A stretch of 7,538 bases of DNA from Anaerolineae bacterium (GTDB lineage Bacteria; Chloroflexota; Anaerolineae; B4-G1; SLSP01). How positions within the stretch are numbered: the stretch's first letter is position 1; every line of letters starts with the position of its first letter. The position numbers were made by a program, and so were the translations under genes. Below the pieces are notes generated by a model, which did no database searches, was not told the origin of the DNA, and worked only from the letters and a program-made list of their open reading frames with translations. Of this stretch, positions 1 to 6,009 are shown piece after piece. The stretch spans positions 2,085 to 9,622 of the forward strand of contig JAGPHL010000104.1 of NCBI GenBank assembly GCA_018055515.1, written 5' to 3'.

Positions 1-1306
1 CCCAGCGGGGATCGCGCACCCACAGGGCCATCAGCGCGCAGCCGAGCAGCCCTATCACGGCGCTGCTGATGAAGACGAGAGCGTAGCTGTTTTTGGCGAG
101 GACGCCGCCGATCAACGGCGCGATCAGCCCGGCGATGCCCGTGCCGGTGTTGGAAAGCCCCAGGTAGGTCGGGCGCAGCTCCGCGCTGGAGAATTCCATC
201 ACCACCATGATCCCCGAGACCAACAGCGCGCTCGCGCCGATGCCGTTGAGCACGAAGACGCCATAGTTCCATGCGGGGGTCGGTGCGAGCCATGCCAGGA
301 GGAAGGCCAGGGCGCTGGCCAGCGCGCCAAAGACCAGGTTGCGCACGTGCCCGAAACGGTCGGCGAGAAAGCCGAACAGCAGATTCCCCGTCGCCTGTCC
401 TATCAGCGCCGCGAGCGTGTAATAGCCGGCCGCGCTGTCTCCCAAATTCCAACGTTGGATTGCCGAGACCGCCAGAAAACTGCTGCCCATGGTCGCCAGC
501 GCCAGACACAGCCGGGCGATCATGAAATGGGCGAAGTTGTGATCGCGCTTGATGATCTCCGGCAGGCGTTTCCAGAACGCGCCAAAACTGGGACGGGGCG
601 TCGTGACCGGTTGCGGCGGCTCGCGCACCAGGCTCAGAGAGATCCAGCTGAGGGTGATGAAACATGCCGCCAGCACGAAGCAATAGAAGAAATTCATGGG
701 GTAGGCGACGTTGTCCAGCAGCTGCGCGCTCACGACGGCTGCCGCGAAACCCATGATCGTCCCCACCGCATTGGTGAGGCCAAAAAAGCGTCCGCGCCGG
801 TTGAGGGGGATGATTTTGGCGAGCATGTCCTGCCAGGAGATGGCGACAACGCCCGCGCCGACGACGTGCCAGGTGAGCGCTCCCAGGGCGAGCGCCAGCG
901 CCCCACGCGGGTTGCGGACCGCCAGGAGCGGCGCGATGGCCAACAGCGCGACGGGCAACCGCTCCAGCACCAACCCCAGGTTGACCACCATGGCTTTTTT
1001 GCGCGGCAGGCGCTCGACGATCCCCGCCGTGAAGAGCTGCGGTAGAAACCATCCCGCCTGCGCGATCGCCGCCATCACGCCCACCGCGCGTGGATCGGGG
1101 GTGAGCTTGCTGATGAAGAGGGCGAGGATCGTGCCGGCGGAGATGAAGGTCGAGCCGAACCAGAAATTGGCGCCATCGAAGAGATTGGTCCAGAAGTTCC
1201 AGGGGTACAGGCGCTCGACTTCGGCGGCGACCTCCGCGTCGCTGAGCGCTGGAAAGGCGCGGTCAAGCTCCAACAACCGGCGCAACAGTCGGATTGGATT
1301 CAGCAT
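1..1306 (-). CDS. Major facilitator superfamily (MFS) transporter, 3' end missing
   Basis: A putative secondary transporter in the cytoplasmic membrane; the substrate cannot be told from sequence. Read on the minus strand from ATG at 1306-1304, the frame stays open for 435 codons to the window edge. After a roughly 40-residue polar N-terminus (PWNFWTNLFDGANFWFG around 35-51) I count about twelve hydrophobic segments, the first near residues 45-66 and the last ending just before the final visible RDPRW. The break between the two six-helix halves is a hydrophilic loop with REPPQPVTTPRPSF. The loop between helices 8 and 9 has GFLADRFGHVR (residues 312-322), a good match to MFS motif A; the copy between helices 2 and 3 (VERLPRKKA) is degenerate. 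Only a few C-terminal residues are probably missing. GGAG lies 4 nt before the ATG. It is transcribed divergently from the neighbouring ATPase gene, with a candidate promoter at 1387-1414. Family assignment is firm; drug efflux or sugar transport are equally possible. Confidence 0.88.
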   Translation of the reverse strand, partial: MLNPIRLLRRLLELDRAFPALSDAEVAAEVERLYPWNFWTNLFDGANFWFGSTFISAGTILALFISKLTPDPRAVGVMAAIAQAGWFLPQLFTAGIVERLPRKKAMVVNLGLVLERLPVALLAIAPLLAVRNPRGALALALGALTWHVVGAGVVAISWQDMLAKIIPLNRRGRFFGLTNAVGTIMGFAAAVVSAQLLDNVAYPMNFFYCFVLAACFITLSWISLSLVREPPQPVTTPRPSFGAFWKRLPEIIKRDHNFAHFMIARLCLALATMGSSFLAVSAIQRWNLGDSAAGYYTLAALIGQATGNLLFGFLADRFGHVRNLVFGALASALAFLLAWLAPTPAWNYGVFVLNGIGASALLVSGIMVVMEFSSAELRPTYLGLSNTGTGIAGLIAPLIGGVLAKNSYALVFISSAVIGLLGCALMALWVRDPRW

Positions 1307-1386
1307 GGCGCTCCGATTCGGCAAGTGGTGGGATGACTGTGACAACAGGCGTCCTGCATCTGACTGTCGCAGAAGTCCTTGCCCTT

Positions 1387-1414
1387 GTTTTAGCATAGCC
1401 TGCGAGCTTGTCAA
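1387..1414 (-). promoter_or_regulatory. Candidate sigma-70-type promoter for the MFS gene
   Basis: On the minus strand a perfect -35 hexamer TTGACA (1414-1409) is followed, after a 16-bp spacer, by TAAAAC (1392-1387), a 4/6 match to TATAAT. The -10 is preceded by TGC, which gives an extended -10 element (TGnTAAAAC). Transcription would begin near 1380, leaving a leader of about 75 nt before the transporter ATG at 1306. Both the match and the position are good, but this is a motif call only. Confidence 0.55.
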
Positions 1415-1427
1415 GCTTCGTCAAGCT
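1406..1427. repeat. GTCAAGCT direct repeat and GCTTG-t-CAAGC palindrome over the -35 box
   Basis: GTCAAGCT occurs at 1410-1417 and again at 1420-1427, a spacing of 10 bp or about one helical turn. The first copy forms part of the inverted repeat GCTTG-T-CAAGC (1406-1416). Both overlap the -35 region of the minus-strand promoter and sit just upstream of the plus-strand promoter. That is a suitable place for a regulator binding site, but the repeat is short and no regulator is identified. Confidence 0.35.
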
Positions 1428-1436
1428 AAGGAAACT

Positions 1437-1463
1437 TTTACTTGTTCTGCTTCGTGGTACAAT
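1437..1463 (+). promoter_or_regulatory. Candidate promoter for the ATPase-R3H / tmk gene set
   Basis: The -10 hexamer TACAAT (1458-1463, 5/6 match) is preceded by TGG, giving an extended -10 (TGnTACAAT). The upstream -35 is weak: TTTACT at 1437-1442 with a 15-bp spacer, or TTTTAC at 1436-1441 with 16 bp. Transcription would begin near 1470 and leave a leader of about 215 nt before the ATPase start. Its position just upstream of the first gene of the plus-strand set supports it. The weak -35 lowers confidence. Confidence 0.45.
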
Positions 1464-1489
1464 GGGAACCGCCACCAGGGGTGGAGAAG

Positions 1490-1552
1490 AACGTGGCTAA
1501 ACGCAGCAACGTGGCTGGACGCAGATAAACGCAGATGAGAGAAGAATCTGTG
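1490..1552. repeat. Imperfect 18-bp tandem repeat followed by CAGAT/ATCTG hairpin
   Basis: An 18-bp unit beginning AACGTGGCT (1490-1507) is repeated directly at 1508-1525 with 15 of 18 bases identical. The end of the second copy starts a shorter 10-bp repeat, ACGCAGATAA (1519-1528) and ACGCAGATGA (1529-1538). CGCAGAT (1530-1536) can then pair with ATCTGTG (1546-1552) across a 9-nt loop, giving a 7-bp stem with one G-T pair. It looks like a decayed copy of a dispersed intergenic repeat; this cannot be proven without the rest of the genome. If transcribed from the promoter near 1463, it lies in the leader of the ATPase gene. Confidence 0.45.
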
Positions 1553-1620
1553 AAAATCGGTGTCCAATGGTTCTCCGGCGTTGATGGGGCGCAGCAATGG
1601 GTGGACGCAAGTGATTTTGA

Positions 1621-1655
1621 GATTCGCTGATTCGCTGACCGCTGACTCACTGATC
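1621..1655. repeat. Degenerate 8-bp tandem tract (GAYTCRCT)
   Basis: GATTCGCT (1621-1628) is repeated exactly at 1629-1636, followed by GACCGCT (one base shorter) and GACTCACT (1644-1651), ending in GATC. These four imperfect units end about 10 nt before the AAGGAG ribosome binding site of the ATPase gene. Slippage could change the leader length, but no function is evident. Confidence 0.45.
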
Positions 1656-1665
1656 TCTATTTTCC

Positions 1666-1671
1666 AAGGAG
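1666..1671 (+). promoter_or_regulatory. AAGGAG ribosome binding site with awkward spacing
   Basis: AAGGAG is a strong Shine-Dalgarno match, but it directly abuts an in-frame TTG (1672) with no spacer and lies 15 nt before the first in-frame ATG (1687). Neither spacing is optimal. The ATG is preferred because a zero spacer is not workable; a GTG at 1708 or ATG at 1711 is also possible. Confidence 0.5.
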
Positions 1672-1686
1672 TTGCAACAACAGTTT

Positions 1687-3234
1687 ATGGGGAATGGCAC
1701 GCAGATTGTGATGGATGATTTGGACGCGCTGATGCAGATCCTGCCGCAGGACCTGCAGGCGAGCCTGGCACAGCTGGGGCGCCGGGATGACTTGCTGGAA
1801 GTGATCCTGGACCTGGGCCGCGTGCCGACAGCGCGTTATACCGACGTGGAGGTCGTGCTGCGCGAGACAGAGGTGACGCAGGCAGAGCTCGTCGCGGTGG
1901 TGGAGTGGCTCGGCGATTTCGACGCGGACAACCGCGCCGGCATCGCCCGAACGTTGCACCGTATCGCGGCCATCCGTAACCGGCGGGGCGATATTGTCGG
2001 ACTGACCTGTCGCGTGGGACGGGCCGTCTACGGGACGATTGACATCATCAAGGACTTGATTGCCTCCGGCAAGAGCATCTTGCTTCTCGGACGCCCCGGT
2101 GTGGGCAAGACGACGATGCTGCGGGAAGCGGCGCGGGTCCTGGCGGAGAACAAGCGGGTGGTGATCGTGGACACCTCGAACGAGATCGGCGGCGATGGCG
2201 ACATTCCCCATCCCGCGATCGGACGCGCCCGGCGGATGCAGGTGGCGCTGCCGACATTACAGCACGAGGTGATGATCGAAGCGGTCGAAAATCACAATCC
2301 CGAAGTGATCGTCATTGACGAAATCGGCCGGGAACTGGAGGCGATGGCGGCGCGGACGATTGCCGAGCGCGGGGTGCAGCTCATCGCGACGGCGCACGGC
2401 AACACGCTGGACAATCTCCTCCTCAACCCCACGCTCTCCGACCTCGTGGGCGGCATCGAAAGCGTGACGCTTTCTGATGAAGAGGCGCGCCGGCGCGGCA
2501 CGCAGAAGACCGTGTTGGAGCGGCGTGCCCCGCCGACTTTCGACATTCTCGTGGAGATTCAGGCGCGGCAACAGGTGCTCGTGCATGAGGACGTCGCCGA
2601 ATCCGTGGACAGCCTGCTGCGGGGACGCCCGCCGCGCGCGCAGCTGCGTTCGCGGGGCGAAAATGGCAACATCCACAAGGACGCCGTCACGACGCATCTG
2701 ACCGAAGTGGCCGTGGAACCGGTGGTGTCGCGGGCCTTGCCCGTGAGCCGCTCTGCGGAGGCGCGCATGAAGGCGCTCCACATCTTCCCCTACGGCATCG
2801 CCCGCAACCGGCTCGAACGCGCCGCGCAGATGTTGCAGGTACCGGTGGAGATCGTGGACGACCTCGGCTCGGCGGAGGTGCTTGTGACCACCAAGCAGCA
2901 TTATCGGCAACGGCCCAAGATCGTGGCGGATGCGGAACGTCGCGGCGCGCCGGTCTACGTACTGCGCGCCAACACGGCGGCGCAGATGGAATCCTTCCTG
3001 GCGGAGCTGTTCCACATCTCCCTGGAGGGCGGCGAGGCGTTCGAGCGGGCGATGCGGGAGACCGAGGAGGCGATTCGACGTATTGCGATGGGGGCGACGA
3101 TGATTGACCTCGCGCCGCAAAATGCCTACATCCGTCGCTATCAGCATGAGATGGCGCGGGAGGCACATCTGTCCTCCGAATCTTTCGGCAAAGATCCGTA
3201 CCGGCATGTGCGGCTCTTGCAGGAGGAGTCCTAG
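1687..3234 (+). CDS. SpoIIIAA/Ycf45-like AAA ATPase with C-terminal R3H domain
   Basis: This 515-residue protein is predicted to be a cytosolic ATPase that also binds single-stranded nucleic acid. The ATPase core has a Walker A motif GRPGVGKT (135-142) and a Walker B motif VIVIDEIG, with D211 and E212 as the Mg-binding and catalytic acids. ATAHGNT follows in the position of sensor-like residues of SpoIIIAA/secretion-type ATPases. A middle region (from ALHIFPYGIARNRLERA) matches the conserved linker of Ycf45-type proteins. The C-terminus has an R3H motif, R483-x3-H487 in RRYQHEMAREAH. The same architecture is known in cyanobacteria and plastid-related Ycf45 proteins. In endospore formers SpoIIIAA lacks the R3H part and powers an intercellular channel; the role of the R3H form is poorly understood. 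The start is uncertain (TTG 1672, ATG 1687, GTG 1708, ATG 1711). It ends 4 nt before tmk, whose ribosome binding site lies inside this gene. Confidence 0.9.
   Translation: MGNGTQIVMDDLDALMQILPQDLQASLAQLGRRDDLLEVILDLGRVPTARYTDVEVVLRETEVTQAELVAVVEWLGDFDADNRAGIARTLHRIAAIRNRRGDIVGLTCRVGRAVYGTIDIIKDLIASGKSILLLGRPGVGKTTMLREAARVLAENKRVVIVDTSNEIGGDGDIPHPAIGRARRMQVALPTLQHEVMIEAVENHNPEVIVIDEIGRELEAMAARTIAERGVQLIATAHGNTLDNLLLNPTLSDLVGGIESVTLSDEEARRRGTQKTVLERRAPPTFDILVEIQARQQVLVHEDVAESVDSLLRGRPPRAQLRSRGENGNIHKDAVTTHLTEVAVEPVVSRALPVSRSAEARMKALHIFPYGIARNRLERAAQMLQVPVEIVDDLGSAEVLVTTKQHYRQRPKIVADAERRGAPVYVLRANTAAQMESFLAELFHISLEGGEAFERAMRETEEAIRRIAMGATMIDLAPQNAYIRRYQHEMAREAHLSSESFGKDPYRHVRLLQEES
3221..3228 (+). 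promoter_or_regulatory. tmk ribosome binding site inside the upstream gene
   Basis: AGGAGGAG encodes the last glutamates of the ATPase-R3H protein and lies 10 nt before the GTG at 3239. It selects that GTG as the start of tmk and implies translational coupling between the two genes. Confidence 0.65.
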
Positions 3235-3238
3235 ATCC

Positions 3239-3895
3239 GTGGGAACGCTGGCCCGGGGGCTGTTTATCACCCTGGAAGGGCCTGACGGCAGTGGGAAGAC
3301 CACGCAGGCGGCCCTGCTCTATGCGTGGCTGACGGCGGAAGGATATCCCGTGCTGCAGACTCGGGAACCCGGCGGCACCCGCATCGGCGAGCGCATTCGC
3401 GCCGTGTTGCACGATCCGGCGCACACGGAGATGGCCGCGCCGGCGGAAATCTTGCTCTACTCGGCGGCGCGAGCGCAGCTGGTGGCGGAGGTGATTCGTC
3501 CGGCGCTGGCGGCGGGACAGCTCGTGCTCTGCGATCGCTATTTCGACAGCACGTATGCCTATCAGGGCTATGGACGCGGATTGCCGCTCGATGTCTTGCG
3601 CGAAATCACGCGCTTTGCGACCGGCGGGTTGATCCCCGATGTGACGTTCTATCTGGATTTGCCGCCGGAAGTGGGACTGCAACGGCGGCTTCAAGGAGGC
3701 GGCGAGATCAACCGCCTGGACCAGGAGACGCTGGCCTTTCATGAGCGGGTGCGGGCGGGCTACCTGGAGCTGCTGCGACAGGAGCCGCAGCGTTGGGTGC
3801 GTCTGGACGCGGGCGGCGCGATCGAGGACGTCCAGGCGGCGTTGCGGGCGCAGCTCGCGTCGTGGCTGGCATCGCACCTCGTGGCGTCATTCTGA
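3239..3895 (+). CDS. tmk: Thymidylate kinase (dTMP kinase)
   Basis: Phosphorylates dTMP to dTDP with ATP in the cytosol, an essential step towards dTTP for DNA synthesis. The 218-residue product has the usual family length. Visible motifs are the P-loop EGPDGSGKTT (13-22), REPGGT (42-47) for substrate binding, DRY (99-101) followed by FDSTYAYQGYGRG, and the LID segment RRLQGGGEINRLDQE (149-163). The P-loop lacks the arginine of the human-type enzyme while the LID carries basic residues, which fits the bacterial (type II) class. The start is GTG at 3239: it is preceded by AGGAGGAG, gives only eight residues before the first beta strand (LFITLEG), and avoids a long overlap with the upstream gene that the in-frame ATG at 3104 would require. 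It lies 4 nt after the ATPase-R3H stop and 30 nt before the phosphoesterase gene, so co-transcription is likely. Confidence 0.96.
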   Translation: MGTLARGLFITLEGPDGSGKTTQAALLYAWLTAEGYPVLQTREPGGTRIGERIRAVLHDPAHTEMAAPAEILLYSAARAQLVAEVIRPALAAGQLVLCDRYFDSTYAYQGYGRGLPLDVLREITRFATGGLIPDVTFYLDLPPEVGLQRRLQGGGEINRLDQETLAFHERVRAGYLELLRQEPQRWVRLDAGGAIEDVQAALRAQLASWLASHLVASF

Positions 3896-3914
3896 CCGCA
3901 TCATCTCAAGAAGC

Positions 3915-3920
3915 GGGGGA
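3915..3920 (+). promoter_or_regulatory. Ribosome binding site supporting a TTG start
   Basis: GGGGGA lies 5 nt before the TTG at 3926. The next in-frame start, GTG at 3962, would leave only one residue before the first metal ligand (D15 of the TTG-initiated protein) and remove most of the first beta strand, so the TTG is preferred. Confidence 0.5.
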
Positions 3921-3925
3921 TCGGC

Positions 3926-5467
3926 TTGTCTCAACCTCTACCTGACGAAAATCTGCTGCTGGTGAGTGACTTCCATCTTGGCGAGGGGTGGTTGCCGGAA
4001 GTGGGGGGCTATTCGCGGCGGGAGGACTTCTTCTACGATGCGGAATTCTTCGCCTTCTTGCGCTATCATCACGCGCAGAAAGAGGCCCCGCGATATGCCG
4101 GCAAACCGTGGCTGTTGATCCTCAACGGCGATACGTTTGATTTCGTCCAGGTGTGCAAATTGCCGCCAGAGGGACCTGAACTCGAGGCCGTGTGTGGCGT
4201 TTCGCGCCATGCGGAGCTGGGCCGGCAAAAACGGCGTTTCGGATTGGGTTCTACGGAAACGGAAAGCGTGTGGAAACTGCGGCAGATCGCGCAGGGGCAT
4301 CCGCAGTTTTTCGCGGCTTTGGGCTGGTTCGTCGCGGTGGGGAACCGGGTGCTCTTCATCCGGGGCAATCACGACCCGGAGTTGCACTGGCCCCAAGTGC
4401 GGGCGGCGATCGGCGAAGAGATTCTGCGCGCGTATCTCGCCTACGCTGAGGGCGAGGTCGCAGCGCCGGCGTTGACCCCGGAAATGCTTGCCGGGCACAT
4501 CGCTTTCGAGCCGTGGTTCTACTATGATGGGCTTCGGCAGGTTTATGTCGAGCATGGCGGGCAATACGAACCGATCAACCATTTTTATGATAACCTCAAT
4601 CCGGTGTTGCCCCATCGCCCGGAGCTGCTGGAGTATCCCTCCGGGCTGCTTTTGACGCGGTACGTGTACAATCGTCTGGAGAGCATCTATCCCTATCTGG
4701 ATAACGTGCGTCCCGTCACCCGCGCGGTGGGGCGCATCTTGCAGGAAGATCCCCTCTCCGGGCTGGTGGTGGTGGCGCGGCTTCTCAGAGATACAGGCTG
4801 GGCCTTGCTGGAAATCCAGCGCAAACACCGTGAGACCCGTTCATTGCTGACCGCGCCGGTTCGACCGGAGGCGTCCCAGGGACTGCCGGCGGCGCTGCTG
4901 GAGGATCTCGCGGCTCTGGCGCAGGAGCAGGCGCGCTTTTCCTGGCAAGAGTGGGAACGCCTGGTGTTAGAGCAGGGCGGGCTGGTGGCCCTGGCGCTGT
5001 TGGCCGTGTACAGCGGCTTCAAGGCGTTGTGGGCGCTGCTGATAACCGAATCTTTGCGGCTGGGCATGGAGTATGTGCTGCTGGCCTGGTTCGCCTTTCA
5101 CGCCGGGCGGACGTGGTCGGCCCTCGTCAATGATGAGGCGAACCTCAATTACATGCCCAGGGTGATCGGGGATATCCTGGCGCGTTTCCGCGCCCGTGGC
5201 GTTCCGGTGCGCAGCCTCATTTTGGGGCACACGCATATCCCCGAACGTACCCCTCTGCGTGATGCGGAAAGGACGACGTGGGTGGTGAATACGGGCACCT
5301 GGGTTTCGGCAGAGGCCAGTGAGCCGTTTTCTTGGGAAACGCAGCTGGCCTTTTCGAGACTGGCGGCAGGCGTCCCCCTCGACACGCCCCCAGAATTCCT
5401 GGTGTGGAACGCGGCGACGGGAGAGCCTCAACTGCCCTTGTTGCGCTGGGCTGGCAAGCGCCCCTAG
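3926..5467 (+). CDS. Calcineurin-like metallophosphoesterase with internal hydrophobic insertion
   Basis: A 513-residue predicted metal-dependent phosphoesterase; the substrate is unknown. All five blocks of the family are visible: D15-F-H17 in SDFHLGEG, G68-D69 in LNGDTFD, G147-N-H-D150 in RGNHD, H210 in YVEHGG, and G434-H-T-H437 in LGHTHIPER. These supply the expected ligands of a two-metal centre. About 220 residues separate the fourth and fifth blocks, well above the roughly 80 in E. coli LpxH. That insertion includes a charged helical stretch (about 280-350) and two hydrophobic segments, roughly 353-375 (LVALALLAVYSGFKALWALLI) and 379-397 (around LGMEYVLLAWFAFHAG), which could anchor the enzyme in the membrane. 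The HGG form of block four resembles the HGD of LpxH-like enzymes, but that is not enough to name a substrate. The start is TTG at 3926. It follows tmk by 30 nt and precedes the MarR gene by 30 nt. Confidence 0.88.
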   Translation: MSQPLPDENLLLVSDFHLGEGWLPEVGGYSRREDFFYDAEFFAFLRYHHAQKEAPRYAGKPWLLILNGDTFDFVQVCKLPPEGPELEAVCGVSRHAELGRQKRRFGLGSTETESVWKLRQIAQGHPQFFAALGWFVAVGNRVLFIRGNHDPELHWPQVRAAIGEEILRAYLAYAEGEVAAPALTPEMLAGHIAFEPWFYYDGLRQVYVEHGGQYEPINHFYDNLNPVLPHRPELLEYPSGLLLTRYVYNRLESIYPYLDNVRPVTRAVGRILQEDPLSGLVVVARLLRDTGWALLEIQRKHRETRSLLTAPVRPEASQGLPAALLEDLAALAQEQARFSWQEWERLVLEQGGLVALALLAVYSGFKALWALLITESLRLGMEYVLLAWFAFHAGRTWSALVNDEANLNYMPRVIGDILARFRARGVPVRSLILGHTHIPERTPLRDAERTTWVVNTGTWVSAEASEPFSWETQLAFSRLAAGVPLDTPPEFLVWNAATGEPQLPLLRWAGKRP

Positions 5468-5497
5468 ACGATCCGGTAGGCCGGGGGAGGGAGACGG

Positions 5498-5986
5498 ATG
5501 GAAGACATGCAACAGCCAACGTTGCTGGATTGTGCTCATCGCATCATCGCGGTGGTGCCCCGGTTGTCGCGGTTGATGCGCAAGGATTTGCGCCTGCACT
5601 CCGCGGGGCTGTTTACCGAAGCGCAGTTCCGGGTGATGGCGCGCCTTTACCGTGAAGGGGCGCAGTGTCTCTCGGCGCTGGCCGCCATGCAGGGCGTCTC
5701 GCTGCCTACCATGTCGAAGCTCGTCCAGGGACTGGAAGGGCGAGGGCTGGTGCACCGGGAGCGCGACGCCGAGGATCGCCGTCGCATCGTGTTGGCGCTC
5801 ACCCCGGAGGGACGCACCGCCTACGAGGACTTGCTGCACTGCACGGAGCAGCACATGGTGGATTGGATCCGCACCTTGAGTGTGGACGAGCGGCGGGACA
5901 TCATCCGGACGCTGACCTTGCTGGACACGCTGTTCTCGCAGGTGAATCTCAAGGGCGCTTGCGAGACGCCTGCACCTGACGCCTGA
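5498..5986 (+). CDS. MarR-family transcriptional regulator
   Basis: A 162-residue predicted dimeric DNA-binding protein of the winged helix-turn-helix MarR family, which commonly represses nearby genes until a small ligand or oxidant releases it. The N-terminal helix (9-34) precedes FTEAQFRVMARLYREG. The helix-turn-helix covers about 58-85, with recognition helix SLPTMSKLVQGLEGRGLV. The wing contains the family-typical RERDAEDRRRIVLALTPEG (87-105). The C-terminal helices (about 108-150) would complete the dimer interface. Length is typical. The ATG at 5498 has a GAGG-type ribosome binding site 7 nt upstream. The gene starts 30 nt after the phosphoesterase stop and ends 23 nt before the nitrilase gene, so the nitrilase or the upstream genes are candidate targets. 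I see no clear palindromic operator in the short gaps on either side. Ligand unknown. Confidence 0.92.
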   Translation: MEDMQQPTLLDCAHRIIAVVPRLSRLMRKDLRLHSAGLFTEAQFRVMARLYREGAQCLSALAAMQGVSLPTMSKLVQGLEGRGLVHRERDAEDRRRIVLALTPEGRTAYEDLLHCTEQHMVDWIRTLSVDERRDIIRTLTLLDTLFSQVNLKGACETPAPDA

Positions 5987-6009
5987 ATTCGACGAGAGGG
6001 AGGTTACCG

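Larger units (their letters stand above)
1307..1686. other. Divergent intergenic region, repeat-rich and non-coding
   Basis: This 380-base gap separates the minus-strand transporter from the plus-strand ATPase gene. It contains a candidate promoter for each direction, a short 10-bp-period direct repeat, an 18-bp imperfect tandem repeat, a CAGAT/ATCTG hairpin and an 8-bp degenerate tandem tract, listed separately. A small perfect hairpin (CCACC-AGG-GGTGG, 1472-1484) lies just downstream of the plus-strand -10 box. By eye the 1380-1680 part is less GC-rich than the flanking genes. I see no gene, tRNA or convincing terminator in it; short open frames here have no recognisable product. Confidence 0.7.

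Noticed and set aside
1472..1484. CCACC-AGG-GGTGG hairpin as a terminator
   Set aside because: The stem is only 5 bp with no following T-run, and it sits just downstream of a promoter rather than at the end of a gene.
347..1538. Long plus-strand open frames (347-1045 and 711-1538) opposite the transporter gene
   Set aside because: They lie antisense to a clear MFS gene, and their products are low-complexity, arginine-rich sequences with no recognisable domain. High GC content lowers stop codon frequency and explains them.
1490..1655. CRISPR array or tRNA-like structure in the repeat-rich gap
   Set aside because: The repeats are short, unequal and directly adjacent without unique spacers of constant size, and no cloverleaf can be drawn.
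1687..3234. Sporulation stage III protein AA as a sign of endospore formation
   Set aside because: The C-terminal R3H domain and the Ycf45-type linker place it with the non-sporulation branch, and no other spoIIIA gene is adjacent.
3104..3238. ATG at 3104 as the start of tmk
   Set aside because: It would overlap the ATPase-R3H gene by 131 bases and add 45 residues before the P-loop region that thymidylate kinases lack. The GTG at 3239 has a good ribosome binding site and gives a normal length.
2257..3877. Minus-strand open frames of 348 and 396 codons (2257-3303 and 2687-3877)
   Set aside because: They mirror the ATPase-R3H and tmk genes, whose motifs are unmistakable. The antisense products are rich in Arg, His and Pro with no family signature.
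3938..5854. Minus-strand open frames of about 295 codons (3938-4828 and 4967-5854)
   Set aside because: They are shadows of the metallophosphoesterase and MarR genes; no domain or plausible ribosome binding site was seen.
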